Shown here: one piece after another, positions 17,473 through 26,851 of the stretch
Layout of the letters: every line of letters begins with the position of its first letter
Numbering within the stretch: the stretch's first letter is position 1
Source of the DNA: Qipengyuania xiamenensis
GTDB lineage: Bacteria; Pseudomonadota; Alphaproteobacteria; Sphingomonadales; Sphingomonadaceae
Length of the DNA stretch: 64,000 nt
Assembly: GCF_019711495.1 (NCBI RefSeq)
Contig: NZ_JAIGNM010000001.1
Span: forward strand, 186,001-250,000
Direction of reading: 5' to 3'
The notes under the pieces: generated by a model
Seen by the model: the letters and a program-made list of their open reading frames with translations, nothing else
Database searches by the model: none
What the model was told of the DNA's origin: nothing
Position numbers and translations under genes: made by a program

Positions 17473-18734
17473 TGCGGGCATCGCTCGCGGCGCTTGCGCT
17501 CTCGCTCGTCGCGAGCGGCTGCGCCGTGGACGGTGGCGAAATCGCATCCGTTTCAGTTCCGGCACAGCCAGCAGCGGACTGGCGACCCGTCGATGCCGAG
17601 ACCGGCATGATCGCCGATGTCGCGGGCCTGACGGCTTTGTCCGAGGCCTTCCCGGATAGCAGCAGCGTGAAACTGCGCCTGCTCAACGCCCAATTGCAGG
17701 CGGGCGAGGGAGCCGCGATGCTCGACACGCTACGCTGGCTCAACGAGCGCGGATATGTGTTCAGCGAAGTTGCGCGGGGGCAGATTCCCAAACTGATCGG
17801 CGAGAAATTGGCACAGGATGCGACGGCGTTGCTTCTCGCTCCGCCCGATCCCGTCGAGAAAAGTGAAGTGGTGTGGACCGTGCCCGCCGAGGCCGGGCTG
17901 GTGGAAAGCGTGCTGGTCGATGTCGAGGAAGGACGGTTGGCCGTCACCTCGATCGCCACGCGTTCGCTCTGGGGAACCACACCCGATGGTTCGTGGCGAC
18001 AGGTCGAACTCGCTGGCGCGGATAATCTGACGGGTATCGTCTACGATCGGGCGACAGGCGATATCTGGGTCTCTTCCGGAAATGTCGACCAGTCAGAAGA
18101 CAACGACGAGCATTTCTCGGGCCTGATGTCAGGGTTGAAAGGTCCGGGCGGGCCACGGGTCGAGGCACCGGACGATGTCGTCCTGTCCGATCTTCATCGC
18201 GCGGAAGATGGAACCTTGTATGCGAGCGATCCGCTCAACGGCGGAGTCTATTTCCTTGGTCCCGAACGCGAGGCCATCGGGGCGTTGCTTGAGCCGGGGA
18301 CACTTCGTTCTCCGCAGGGGCTGGCGACCAGCGAAGACGGCAAGCGGCTCTATGTCAGCGATTATCGCTACGGGATCGCGATCATCGATCTCGCAACCCG
18401 CGAGGTTTCACGCCTGCGCTCCGATATTCCCGTGATCCTAGACGGCACCGATGCGCTTTTCCGCCGCGGAAACTCGTTGATCGCCATTCAGAACGGCACC
18501 AGCCCGATGCGGATCACGCAATTCGATCTGTCGGATGACGGGACGAGGGTTGTTGGCCATCGCATCCTCGAGATGGCGCATGGCGAATGGACCGAGCCAC
18601 TCGGCGGCTATCTCGGTCAGAACGCACTCTACTATGTCGGCAATGGCCAGTGGGACAAATATGTCGCCGGTGTCCTCGGTGAGGGGAAGGAGCCTGCTCC
18701 CACGCAGATCAGGCGGCTTCCCCTCACTGATTAG
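17472..18734 (+). CDS. beta-propeller-like lipoprotein (SMP-30/NHL type)
   Basis: 420 residues from the ATG at 17472 (a GTG at 17469 also overlaps the previous stop). The signal ends in lipobox VASGC. After an alpha-helical TPR-like N-terminal part (about residues 50-115, TALSEAFPDSSSVKLRLLNA) come blade-like repeats: LTGIVYDRATGDIWVSSG, GGVYFLGPEREAIG, QGLATSEDGKRLYVSDY. This suggests a six-bladed propeller of the SMP-30/gluconolactonase type. No catalytic residues can be assigned. The tail converges on the YbjN gene with 6 bases between. Confidence 0.75.
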
Positions 18735-18740
18735 AGAGGC

Positions 18741-19223
18741 TTACTCGGGGTCCTTGCTGAACGCGAAATCGCCGAACGCGACCATGATCGTGTCCCAGTA
18801 AGCGAGGTTGTCGAGGAACAGTTCGCGCGACATGCCGCCGGCTTCGAGGTCGAGATCCATCTCGATGATCGGATCTCCTTCATCGTCGAGATAGACACGG
18901 CCGAAGCGGTTTTCGGCAGCGTAGGTATTCATCTCTTCCAGCGTCGGCTTGTTCGTCGGCACGAAGGCGACGTAGAACTGGATCGACTTGCAGTTCTTGC
19001 CTGCATCGTCGCAGCCGAAGGGCAGGATGATGTAGTTGTATCCTGACATCGCGCTTTCGATCCAGCGCTGGCCGTCGCCTTCGTCGATCTTGGCCTTGTA
19101 TCCTTCGTTCTGCAGGACATCGGCGATCTGGTCGAGGTCGGCGGTAATGTTCTTTGCAGCTGCGGGTGCTGCGGCAAGAATGGCAGCAGCGCCAACGAAG
19201 CCCATGATGGCATTCTTCAGCAT
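18741..19223 (-). CDS. YbjN-domain exported protein
   Basis: 160 residues from the ATG at 19223. A signal peptide (AAAILAAAPAAAKN) is followed by the YbjN pattern: ADLDQIADVLQNEGYKAKI, YNYIILPFGCDDAGKNCKS and FYVAFVPTNKPTLEEMN. YbjN domains share a fold with type III secretion chaperones and are linked to stress sensing in enterobacteria, but no mechanism is known for exported versions. Two Cys in FGCDDAGKNC may form a disulfide. The gene is divergent from nuoA. Confidence 0.8.
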   Translation of the reverse strand: MLKNAIMGFVGAAAILAAAPAAAKNITADLDQIADVLQNEGYKAKIDEGDGQRWIESAMSGYNYIILPFGCDDAGKNCKSIQFYVAFVPTNKPTLEEMNTYAAENRFGRVYLDDEGDPIIEMDLDLEAGGMSRELFLDNLAYWDTIMVAFGDFAFSKDPE

Positions 19224-19332
19224 GGTATTGATAATCCCCCTGGAACGATTTCCGAAGGCTCTTGCTGGCAAGGTGTTAAAGCAAGTTCAACCCGTATTGA
19301 AAAATTCGCGGGAAATCGGCGTGCCCTTGCCC

Positions 19333-19361
19333 TTGCACCTGCCACGCTACGGGCCTAGAGG
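19333..19361 (+). promoter_or_regulatory. candidate promoter of the nuo operon
   Basis: TTGCAC, 17 bases, TAGAGG, ending 33 bases before the nuoA GTG. It is the only sigma70-like pair seen in the 171-base gap and matches the TTGNNN-N17-TAGANN pattern of other starts here. Confidence 0.45.
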
Positions 19362-19394
19362 CGGGCCGCGAACCTTACCCAGACGGAATCATAC

Positions 19395-19769
19395 GTGGTC
19401 GACCTCGAACAATATCTTCCGATCCTGATCTTCCTGTTCATCGCTGCAGGTCTTTCGGCGCTCTTCGTGTTCCTGCCGATGGGCGTATCGCGACTGACTG
19501 GTGCCCACGCGCCCGATGCAGAGAAGCTCAGCGAGTACGAATGCGGCTTCCCCGCATTCGACGATTCCCGCAGCCAGTTCGACGTGCGTTTCTACCTCGT
19601 CGCGATTTCGTTTCTCCTTTTCGACCTCGAAGCCTCCTTCCTCTTCCCGTGGGCGGTCAGTCTCGATGTGACCGGATGGGCCGGATGGATATCCATGGTG
19701 ATCTTCCTCGGCATCCTGGCCATCGGCCTTGCCTACGAATGGAAGATGGGCGCGCTGGAGTGGGACTGA
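19395..19769 (+). CDS. nuoA: NADH-quinone oxidoreductase subunit A
   Basis: 124 residues, GTG start. Complex I membrane subunit with three helices. The first is [20 protein letters not shown]; the conserved loop [19 protein letters not shown] carries the Cys that marks the active/deactive state in mitochondrial ND3, and [14 protein letters not shown] follows. It opens the operon; nuoB starts after a single base. Confidence 0.97.
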   Translation: MVDLEQYLPILIFLFIAAGLSALFVFLPMGVSRLTGAHAPDAEKLSEYECGFPAFDDSRSQFDVRFYLVAISFLLFDLEASFLFPWAVSLDVTGWAGWISMVIFLGILAIGLAYEWKMGALEWD

Positions 19770-19770
19770 C

Positions 19771-20337
19771 ATGAGCAATTCGACCATCATCACACCGCCT
19801 CAAGCGATGCCTACCGCGCAGGGTGGCGACGTGCGTCAACCCGACGCAGACTATTTCAATGCGCTCCAGACGGAAGTGAACGACAAGGGCTTCCTCGTCA
19901 CCTCGACCGAGGACCTGTTCCAGTGGGCGCGCACGGGCTCGCTTTGGTGGATGACCTTCGGCCTCGCTTGCTGCGCGGTCGAGATGATCCACGTGAACAT
20001 GCCGCGCTACGATATGGAGCGTTTCGGCGTCGCCCCGCGCGCGTCTCCGCGCCAGTCCGACGTGATGATCGTTGCCGGTACGCTGTGCAACAAGATGGCC
20101 CCGGCGCTGCGCAAGGTCTACGACCAGATGTCGGAGCCCAAGTACGTCATCTCGATGGGCAGCTGCGCCAATGGCGGCGGCTACTACCACTACAGCTACA
20201 GCGTCGTTCGCGGCTGCGACCGCATCGTGCCGGTCGACATCTATGTTCCGGGCTGCCCGCCGACAGCAGAAGCGCTCCTCTACGGCGTGATGCAGCTGCA
20301 GCGTAAGATCCGTCGTTCGGGGACGATCGAGCGATGA
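19771..20337 (+). CDS. nuoB: NADH-quinone oxidoreductase subunit B
   Basis: 188 residues. Carries Fe-S cluster N2, which passes electrons to quinone. The ligands are visible as C67-C68 (GLACCAVEM), C132 (MGSCANGGG) and C162 ([14 protein letters not shown]). The ATG at 19771 is used; the frame upstream overlaps nuoA. The last 4 bases overlap the start of a small extra gene. Confidence 0.98.
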   Translation: MSNSTIITPPQAMPTAQGGDVRQPDADYFNALQTEVNDKGFLVTSTEDLFQWARTGSLWWMTFGLACCAVEMIHVNMPRYDMERFGVAPRASPRQSDVMIVAGTLCNKMAPALRKVYDQMSEPKYVISMGSCANGGGYYHYSYSVVRGCDRIVPVDIYVPGCPPTAEALLYGVMQLQRKIRRSGTIER

Positions 20338-20537
20338 GCGAACTGGTTTCCGTTCCTGCCCGCAAGCTGGGGGGCTTTGCCCTCGGCGCGATGGCGACCG
20401 GGGCCCTGGCCGTTGGCGCGATTGCGATCGGTCGCCTCGTGCTCGGGCGTGTGTCGGTCGGTTCGGCACGGATCAAGCGGCTCGAAATCGACGAACTGGT
20501 CGTTGGCAAAATCACGAAGAAGGGTGAACTCGTCTGA
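20334..20537 (+). CDS. 67-residue pentad-repeat protein between nuoB and nuoC
   Basis: A complete ORF overlapping nuoB by 4 bases (ATGA) and nuoC by 1 base (TGATG), so it is certainly translated as part of the operon. From residue 11 the sequence falls into a 5-residue period: [30 protein letters not shown], then [20 protein letters not shown]. Hydrophobic residues recur at fixed positions and Gly at the third, as expected for a short beta-solenoid (pentapeptide-like) coil or, in its first half, a membrane segment. No family recognised. A role with complex I is inferred only from position. Confidence 0.8.
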   Translation: MSELVSVPARKLGGFALGAMATGALAVGAIAIGRLVLGRVSVGSARIKRLEIDELVVGKITKKGELV

Positions 20538-21385
20538 TGAGTGTGCTCCATTCCGCACCCCGCTTCACGCTGATCGAAGGCCTCAAGGGCAGCGTTTCGT
20601 CCGCCCTCGGCGATCACCTCGTCGAAGCGCACGAGGAGCATGGCGAACTGCTGTTCACCGTGCACCGTGCCAGCGTCGAGGATGCGCTGCGCATCCTGCG
20701 TGACGATTTCGACTACCAGCAGCTCATGGAGATCGCAGGGGTCGACTACCCGAGCCGCGCAGAGCGTTTCGAAGTCGTCTACATGCTTCTGTCGGTCACC
20801 AAGAACAGCCGCATCATGGTGAAGTGCACCGCGTCCGAAGACACGCCGGTGCCGACCGTCACCACGCTGTGGCCGAACGCTGGCTGGCTCGAGCGCGAAG
20901 TGTTCGACATGTACGGCGTGCTGTTCGACGGCAATCCGGACCTGCGCCGCATCCTCACCGACTATGGCTTCGAAGGGCATCCTTTCCGCAAGGACTTCCC
21001 GCTGACCGGCTATGTCGAGCTGCGCTATTCGGAAGACCAGAAGCGCGTCGTCTACGAACCGGTCGAGCTCGCGCAGGACCTGCGCCAGTTCGACTTCATG
21101 AGCCCGTGGGAAGGCGCCGACTACGTGCTCCCGGGTGACGAGAAGGCGGATATGCCGCCGGTCGACGAACCCAAGACCACCGAGAAGCCCTCGGATACCG
21201 GTGCCGGCGCCAAGACCGACAAGCATGCAGCCGAAAAGGTGAGCAAGGCGGCTCCGGCCGAAAAGGACGCGGATGTCGATGCACCCGCTCCCGAGCCGAC
21301 CGAAGACCAGCCCAAGCGCGCCAAGCGCAAGGGCAAGACCACCGATACGGCCAAGGCGACCGAACCCAAGAAGGGTGACGAATGA
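20537..21385 (+). CDS. nuoC: NADH-quinone oxidoreductase subunit C with a long charged tail
   Basis: 282 residues. Peripheral-arm subunit (30 kDa / Nqo5 family). Conserved parts are [40 protein letters not shown] and the signature [18 protein letters not shown]. The domain normally ends near [10 protein letters not shown] (residue ~203). The remaining ~79 residues are a disordered Lys/Ala/Pro/Glu tail ending in [20 protein letters not shown]. Overlaps of 1 base with the preceding small gene and 4 bases with the next lipoprotein gene. Confidence 0.97.
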   Translation: MSVLHSAPRFTLIEGLKGSVSSALGDHLVEAHEEHGELLFTVHRASVEDALRILRDDFDYQQLMEIAGVDYPSRAERFEVVYMLLSVTKNSRIMVKCTASEDTPVPTVTTLWPNAGWLEREVFDMYGVLFDGNPDLRRILTDYGFEGHPFRKDFPLTGYVELRYSEDQKRVVYEPVELAQDLRQFDFMSPWEGADYVLPGDEKADMPPVDEPKTTEKPSDTGAGAKTDKHAAEKVSKAAPAEKDADVDAPAPEPTEDQPKRAKRKGKTTDTAKATEPKKGDE

Positions 21386-21933
21386 TCCGCGCCGCCGTCC
21401 TCTCTTTTTCCCTGATCGCGCTTGCCGCGTGTTCGGGAGAGCCTGCGCAGCAGGAAAGCGCTGACGATTTCGCCAACCGCATCGGCGGGCAGGGTGGTCA
21501 GGCAGCTCCGGGCACGCTCGATCCGGCCCAGCCCGATCCGAACGCGCCGAGCGTCGCCGTCGCCGTGCCGCCCCAGAATGCCGACCTGACCCAGCTCCAG
21601 AAGCTTGGCGATATCGGCGGTGTGAACCTCGGACCGCGCGAAGGCAGCTGCACATTCATGGCAGACGGTACCGAACTGATCATGGCTGCGGGCATGAAAG
21701 AGCCTACTATCCCCGGCAAGGCCGTGGTTCGCCTGGGCGGTAGCCTGGTGACGGCCGATGCAGGGCCGGGCGGGCTCGCATCGATCAAATCGGGCACGAC
21801 CTTCACCGGTGAAGGCTTCACCGTTCAGGTCGCCCCCGCAGCAGGCGAGGCCCAGAGCCGCGCCGCCAATGTCGTCGTCAGTCAGGCGGGCGGCAATTCG
21901 CAAAACTATTCCGGCAATTGGATCTGCGCATGA
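21382..21933 (+). CDS. lipoprotein between nuoC and nuoD
   Basis: 183 residues. The signal [18 protein letters not shown] ends in lipobox LAAC. The mature part has a Pro/Gln-rich linker, then a compact Gly/Ala domain with one Cys in [10 protein letters not shown] and one at the very end (NWICA), a likely disulfide. No family recognised. It overlaps both nuoC and nuoD by 4 bases, so it is made with complex I but sent to the opposite (periplasmic) side of the inner membrane, or to the outer membrane. Confidence 0.82.
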   Translation: MIRAAVLSFSLIALAACSGEPAQQESADDFANRIGGQGGQAAPGTLDPAQPDPNAPSVAVAVPPQNADLTQLQKLGDIGGVNLGPREGSCTFMADGTELIMAAGMKEPTIPGKAVVRLGGSLVTADAGPGGLASIKSGTTFTGEGFTVQVAPAAGEAQSRAANVVVSQAGGNSQNYSGNWICA

Positions 21934-23147
21934 GTAGTGCAATGCAAATCGAAGAGTCGCCGACCACCGGCGACGAGACGATCACCAATTACACGATCAA
22001 CTTCGGGCCCCAGCACCCCGCGGCGCACGGCGTGCTGCGCATGGTGATGGAGCTCGACGGCGAGATCATCGAACGCATCGACCCGCATGTCGGCCTGCTG
22101 CATCGCGGCACCGAAAAGCTGATCGAGCACAAGACCTACCTGCAGGCGCTGCCGTATTTCGACCGGCTCGACTACTGCTCGCCGCTGGCGCAGGAATACA
22201 GCTACGTCCTCGCGATCGAGAAGCTGCTGAACGTCGAAGTGCCCGAGCGCGCGCAATATATCCGCGTGCTGTTTGCCGAGCTGACCCGCATCTGCAACCA
22301 CATGCTCAACATCGGCGCGCACGTCATGGACGTCGGCGCGATGACGCCGAACCTGTGGGTGTTCGAATTGCGCGAAGACTGCATGAACTTCTTCGAGCGT
22401 ATGAGCGGTGCGCGTATGCACCACGCATATCTGCGCCCGGGCGGTGTCCATCAGGACGTGCCCGAGAAGCTGCTGGTCGACATCGGCGAGTGGATCGACA
22501 CGCGCCTGCCCGAACTGTTCGGCGACGCGATGAGCCTCGTGCTCGACAACCGCATCTTCAAGCAGCGCAACGTCGATATCGCAGTCGTTTCCAAGGAAGA
22601 TGCGCTGGCATGGGGCTTCTCCGGCCCGATGATCCGCGCTGCCGGTATCCCCTGGGACCTGCGCAAGTCGCAACCCTACGATGTCTACGAGCGGATGGAA
22701 TTCGACATTCCCGTAGGCACCAATTCGGACTGCTACGACCGCTTCGTGGTGCGCGTGAAGGAAGTTTACGAGAGCGCGAAGATCATCAAGCAGTGCCTGC
22801 GTGACATGCCGACTGGGCCGGTCGCCAGCAGCGACCGCAAGGTCTCGCCGCCCAAGCGCGCCGAGATGAAGCAGTCGATGGAAGCGCTGATCCACCACTT
22901 CAAGCTCTACACCGAGGGCTTCCACGTGCCCGCGGGCGAAGTCTATGTCGCCACCGAAAGCCCCAAGGGCGAATTCGGCGTCTACCTCGTCAGCGACGGC
23001 TCGAACAAACCCTACCGCTGCAAGATCCGCCCGACGGCCTTCAGCCACCTGCAAGCAATGGATTTCATGAGCAAAGGCCACATGCTGCCCGATGCCACCG
23101 CCATCCTCGGCGCAATCGACGTCGTGTTCGGGGAGTGTGACCGCTAA
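21930..23147 (+). CDS. nuoD: NADH-quinone oxidoreductase subunit D
   Basis: 405 residues from the ATG at 21930; the TTG at 21918 in the same frame is less likely. The 49 kDa subunit forms the quinone pocket together with NuoB. Marks: [14 protein letters not shown] with the quinone-contacting His, [27 protein letters not shown], and the C-terminal [18 protein letters not shown] separate D protein, not the NuoCD fusion of enterobacteria. Confidence 0.98.
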   Translation: MSSAMQIEESPTTGDETITNYTINFGPQHPAAHGVLRMVMELDGEIIERIDPHVGLLHRGTEKLIEHKTYLQALPYFDRLDYCSPLAQEYSYVLAIEKLLNVEVPERAQYIRVLFAELTRICNHMLNIGAHVMDVGAMTPNLWVFELREDCMNFFERMSGARMHHAYLRPGGVHQDVPEKLLVDIGEWIDTRLPELFGDAMSLVLDNRIFKQRNVDIAVVSKEDALAWGFSGPMIRAAGIPWDLRKSQPYDVYERMEFDIPVGTNSDCYDRFVVRVKEVYESAKIIKQCLRDMPTGPVASSDRKVSPPKRAEMKQSMEALIHHFKLYTEGFHVPAGEVYVATESPKGEFGVYLVSDGSNKPYRCKIRPTAFSHLQAMDFMSKGHMLPDATAILGAIDVVFGECDR

Positions 23148-23815
23148 TGGCTGACCGTAATCCCGCACCCGATACTCCCGAGCTGCGCGAGCGCTGGGGT
23201 GCTTTCGAGTTCAACGAGAGTTACCGCGCCAAGGCGGACAAGGCGATCGCACGCTATCCCGAGGGGCGCCAGCGCTCGGCGGTGATGCCGCTGCTCGACC
23301 TTGCCCAGCGCCAGGTCGGCGAGGAAACCGATACGCAAGGCTGGCTGCCGCTGCCGGTGATCGAATATGTTGCCGACTATCTCGACATGCCGGTGATCCG
23401 CGTGCTCGAAGTCGCCAGCTTCTACTTCATGTACAACATGGTGCCGGTGGGTAAGTACCATGTGCAGGTCTGCGGCACGACGCCCTGCATGCTGCGCGGT
23501 TCGGACGGCCTGTTCGAAACCTGCAAGAAGCGCGGCATGAAGAAGGGCCACGTCTCCGAAGACGGTCTGTGGACGCTCACCGAAGTCGAATGCATGGGCA
23601 ATTGCGCCACTGCGCCGATGGTGCAGATCAACGACGACAATTACGAAGACCTCACGCCCGAGCGTCTCGATGAAATCCTCGACGAACTGGCCGCGGGCAA
23701 ACAGCCCAAGACCGGTACGCAGATCGAAGGCAAGAAGACCAGCGAGCCTGAGGGCGGTCCGACGACGTTGAAGGAAATGGTCGGTGGCAACCATGATTAC
23801 CGGGGTGACTGGTAA
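23147..23815 (+). CDS. nuoE: NADH-quinone oxidoreductase subunit E
   Basis: 222 residues; starts on the last base of the nuoD stop. Thioredoxin-like [2Fe-2S] subunit (cluster N1a) of the NADH-oxidising module. Ligands: CGTTPCMLRGSDGLFETC-region Cys and VECMGNCATAPMVQINDD. The C-terminal ~50 residues (KQPKTGTQIEGKKTSEPEGG onwards) extend past the E. coli protein, as in Paracoccus Nqo2. Confidence 0.97.
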   Translation: MADRNPAPDTPELRERWGAFEFNESYRAKADKAIARYPEGRQRSAVMPLLDLAQRQVGEETDTQGWLPLPVIEYVADYLDMPVIRVLEVASFYFMYNMVPVGKYHVQVCGTTPCMLRGSDGLFETCKKRGMKKGHVSEDGLWTLTEVECMGNCATAPMVQINDDNYEDLTPERLDEILDELAAGKQPKTGTQIEGKKTSEPEGGPTTLKEMVGGNHDYRGDW

Positions 23816-23958
23816 TGGATAGCTCGATCATCACCATCATCCTCGCGCTGATCGCAGTCATGATCGCGTGGAAGGTCTTCAAGGGGATCGTCAAGACCAT
23901 CGCACTTGTCGTGATCCTGATTGGAGCCGCTGCCTTCGTATTCGGAGGTCTGGGCTGA
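23815..23958 (+). CDS. 47-residue membrane protein between nuoE and nuoF
   Basis: A short ORF (MDSSIITIILALIAVMIAWK...) that starts on the last base of the nuoE stop and whose stop overlaps the next ATG. It has two hydrophobic stretches, about residues 5-19 and 29-46, around a basic hinge KVFKGIVK, so one or two inner-membrane helices. The exact coupling of start and stop to its neighbours argues that it is a real gene despite its size. No family recognised. Confidence 0.65.
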   Translation: MDSSIITIILALIAVMIAWKVFKGIVKTIALVVILIGAAAFVFGGLG

Positions 23959-24152
23959 TGGATATCGTCAAACAACGCAAGCTCGCGCGCACCCTCATGG
24001 CAGTCGGCAGCGTAGCTGCGATTTCCGGCGCCGGGATTATGGTGCATGGCGAATTGAAATTCGGAGATGCCGTTCTCGTGACCGGTATGCTTTTGCTTAT
24101 TGTCGGGACTATCCTTCTCGCCCGAACGCCGACGGGAGAAAACGGTGACTAA
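23958..24152 (+). CDS. 64-residue membrane protein between nuoE and nuoF
   Basis: Starts at the ATG at 23958 ([20 protein letters not shown]), sharing one base with the previous stop; ends 8 bases inside nuoF. A basic N-terminus is followed by two hydrophobic segments, [18 protein letters not shown] and [17 protein letters not shown], a helical-hairpin membrane protein with both ends probably in the cytoplasm. No family recognised; together with the 47-residue protein it forms a small-protein pair locked into the operon. Confidence 0.72.
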   Translation: MDIVKQRKLARTLMAVGSVAAISGAGIMVHGELKFGDAVLVTGMLLLIVGTILLARTPTGENGD

Positions 24153-25446
24153 TACCCTTGCCGACAAGGATCGGATTTTCACCAACCTTTACGGCTTCCA
24201 GGACTGGGGCCTTAAGGCAGCGCAGCAGCGCGGCGACTGGGACGATACCAAGTCGCTGATCGCACGCGGCCACGACAATATCATCGAAGAAGTGAAGGCC
24301 TCGGGTCTTCGCGGGCGTGGTGGTGCAGGCTTCCCGACCGGTCTCAAATGGTCTTTCATGCCGAAGGAATCGAAGGACGGTCGTCCCAGCTTCCTCGTGA
24401 TCAATGCCGACGAATCCGAGCCCGGCTCGTGCAAGGACCGCGAAATCATCCGCCACGATCCGCACAAGCTGATCGAAGGCGCGCTGGTTGCCGGCTACGC
24501 CATGCGGGCGAGGGCGGCCTACATCTACATTCGCGGCGAATACATCCGCGAGGCCGAGACGCTGCAGGCTGCCATCGACGAGGCCTATGATGCAGGCCTG
24601 ATCGGCAAGAACGCATCGAAGTCGGGCTACGACTTCGACGTCTTCCTGCATCGCGGTGCGGGCGCCTACATCTGCGGCGAAGAAACCGCGATGATCGAAA
24701 GCCTCGAAGGCAAGAAGGGCCAGCCGCGCCTCAAGCCGCCGTTCCCGGCCGGTGCAGGCCTCTATGGCTGCCCGACCACGGTCAACAACGTGGAATCGAT
24801 CGCCGTCGTCCCGACCATCCTGCGCCGCGGTGCAAGCTGGTTCGCGAGCTTCGGACGCGAGAACAACAAGGGCACCAAGCTCTTCCAGATCAGCGGCCAT
24901 GTGAACAAGCCCTGCGTGGTCGAGGAAGCGCTCAGCATTCCGTTCAGCGAGCTGATCGAGAAGCATTGCGGCGGCATCATCGGCGGCAAGGACAACCTCC
25001 TCGCCGTGATCCCGGGCGGTTCGTCGGTTCCGCTGGTTCCGGCAGAGCAGATCTGGGACGCGCCGATGGACTTTGATGGTCTCAAGGACCTCGGTTCGGG
25101 CCTCGGCACCGCAGGGGTCATCGTGATGGACAAGTCGACAGATATCGTCCGCGCGATTTCCCGCCTCAGCTATTTCTACAAGCACGAGAGCTGCGGCCAG
25201 TGCACCCCCTGCCGCGAAGGCACGGGCTGGATGTGGCGCATGATGGAACGCCTGCGTACCGGCGATGCTGCGATCGAGGAAATCGACATGCTGCAGCAGG
25301 TCACCAAGCAGGTCGAAGGCCACACGATCTGCGCGCTGGGCGATGCGGCCGCATGGCCGATCCAGGGCCTTATCCGTCACTTCCGCCCCGAGCTCGAGCG
25401 CCGGATCGAAGAGCACAACGCCAAGTTCGCCGAGGCCGCCGAATGA
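24145..25446 (+). CDS. nuoF: NADH-quinone oxidoreductase subunit F
   Basis: 433 residues from the GTG at 24145 (GGGAG upstream). NADH dehydrogenase subunit with FMN and cluster N3. The NADH/FMN-binding parts are [16 protein letters not shown] and [19 protein letters not shown]; the 4Fe-4S ligands are in [12 protein letters not shown] and a later Cys in [13 protein letters not shown]. Overlaps the following exported-protein gene by 4 bases. Confidence 0.98.
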   Translation: MTNTLADKDRIFTNLYGFQDWGLKAAQQRGDWDDTKSLIARGHDNIIEEVKASGLRGRGGAGFPTGLKWSFMPKESKDGRPSFLVINADESEPGSCKDREIIRHDPHKLIEGALVAGYAMRARAAYIYIRGEYIREAETLQAAIDEAYDAGLIGKNASKSGYDFDVFLHRGAGAYICGEETAMIESLEGKKGQPRLKPPFPAGAGLYGCPTTVNNVESIAVVPTILRRGASWFASFGRENNKGTKLFQISGHVNKPCVVEEALSIPFSELIEKHCGGIIGGKDNLLAVIPGGSSVPLVPAEQIWDAPMDFDGLKDLGSGLGTAGVIVMDKSTDIVRAISRLSYFYKHESCGQCTPCREGTGWMWRMMERLRTGDAAIEEIDMLQQVTKQVEGHTICALGDAAAWPIQGLIRHFRPELERRIEEHNAKFAEAAE

Positions 25447-26081
25447 AGCGCCTCGTAGCCTCGATTGCGTTGGCGGCAGTTGCAGCGACGTCTGCGACTG
25501 CACAGACGCGCTCGCGCGAGAACGAGACCAATGTCTCGAAACAGCGCGCCGCAGTCGAAGCGTGGACGGCCTGCATCGCCGACGAGCGTACGGACGAGGT
25601 TCGCAAGGTTCTCGCTCTCGACTTCCGTTCGGATGAATATCGCGACACGATGAAGACGCTTGCGAAGGCCCGCGTGTCTTCGGAGTGCTTCAATGCAATG
25701 CCGCGCTCCTATCGCAAAATCGAACTCGGCGGCCTTCCGTTTGCGGGCGGTCTGGCGGAACAGGTCATCGAAATGGATGACGAGCCGCTGCTCCAGCGTC
25801 TGTCGATGGCTGCCCTCGTGCAGGACGTCCCGACCTTCTCGCGCACCGACGCGATTGCCCAGTGCATGGTGCGCGGCGCTCCGCATCTCGTCGCGATCCT
25901 GTTCGATACCGAGATCAACTCGGGCGACGAGATCGAGGCGCTGGCCGAGCTGCAGCCGGTCTCCGCTGCCTGCACCCGTGGTGCGGCACTGGAAGCCTCG
26001 CCGCTCGGTATGCGTTCGATGCTGGCCACGGCCAGCTACCGCCTTCTCAACGCGCAGCCGCAGGTGGAGGGGGCAGAATGA
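25443..26081 (+). CDS. exported four-cysteine protein 1 between nuoF and nuoG
   Basis: 212 residues from the ATG at 25443, overlapping the nuoF stop. A signal peptide ([18 protein letters not shown], cleavage before Q21) sends it to the periplasm. The mature protein is helical with four Cys: C44-x37-C82 and C141-x35-C177. Each pair frames a similar unit: Cys, ~10 residues, a hydrophobic pair, then an A-L-x-x-L run before the second Cys. The segment [16 protein letters not shown] lies between. The next gene repeats this plan, so the two are probably old tandem duplicates. No known family; function unknown. Confidence 0.85.
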   Translation: MKRLVASIALAAVAATSATAQTRSRENETNVSKQRAAVEAWTACIADERTDEVRKVLALDFRSDEYRDTMKTLAKARVSSECFNAMPRSYRKIELGGLPFAGGLAEQVIEMDDEPLLQRLSMAALVQDVPTFSRTDAIAQCMVRGAPHLVAILFDTEINSGDEIEALAELQPVSAACTRGAALEASPLGMRSMLATASYRLLNAQPQVEGAE

Positions 26082-26851
26082 AGCGCCTCGCCATCATTCT
26101 CGCGACTGCAGCTATGGTCGCCACTCCGGTTGTCGCGCAGGACAATTCCAATCCGGATACTCGCAACGACAACATCCAGACCGGCTCGCGGTTCAAGCGC
26201 CAGAGCGAGGCTGCGAATGTGACGGAAGCACGCGTGATGCAGAAGGCCGTGGCCCGCTGCGTCGTGTATCGCAACAAGCAGCTGTCGCGGGAATTGCTGG
26301 CGAACAGCGACACCGTGAGCATCGATTTCTACAAGCTCGACGACGTTGACGCCGATGGTCTGTTCGATGAGCTCGACGTGGCCGATTGCCTCGGTCGGGC
26401 CGCGAAATACGGCACGCTGTCGATCCGGATGAACATCCAGTTCCGCACCCTGCGGAACCTGATGGCGGAAGAAGTCTACCTCATGGATCAGGACGATCCG
26501 TTGGTGCTTCCCGCCAATGCTCCGGAATATCTGGAGAACCGCAACTACGCGACGGGTCGCCACCCGGCCGCAGTCGCGACTGCCAAGCTTTCCGATTGCC
26601 TCACGCTCAACGATGTCGCGAACAGCGACGCGCTTCTTCGCAGCCGTCCAGGTTCCGACGAGGAAGATGAAGCGCTCGAAGCAATCTTTCCCTCTCTCGA
26701 GACCTGCGCTGGCGAAGGGATCGCCGATGCGGAAATCGAAACATCCATGGTGCGCACCGTCATCGCCGACGGGATGTGGGCGCGCATGCATTACGGCCCG
26801 ACCGCGCCGGTCGCGGTAGCCGAAGAAGAAACGAAGGACGACGATGCCTAA
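26078..26851 (+). CDS. exported four-cysteine protein 2 between nuoF and nuoG
   Basis: 257 residues from the ATG at 26078, overlapping the previous gene by 4 bases and nuoG by 8. The signal peptide (RLAIILATAAMVATPVVA) begins with the same MKRL as protein 1. Cysteines at C61-x42-C104 and C174-x35-C210; the middle segment LMAEEVYLMDQDDPLVL matches [14 protein letters not shown] of protein 1, and DEALEAIFPSLETC matches [13 protein letters not shown]. Acidic tail. The same fold and a shared role are inferred; family unknown. Confidence 0.85.
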   Translation: MKRLAIILATAAMVATPVVAQDNSNPDTRNDNIQTGSRFKRQSEAANVTEARVMQKAVARCVVYRNKQLSRELLANSDTVSIDFYKLDDVDADGLFDELDVADCLGRAAKYGTLSIRMNIQFRTLRNLMAEEVYLMDQDDPLVLPANAPEYLENRNYATGRHPAAVATAKLSDCLTLNDVANSDALLRSRPGSDEEDEALEAIFPSLETCAGEGIADAEIETSMVRTVIADGMWARMHYGPTAPVAVAEEETKDDDA

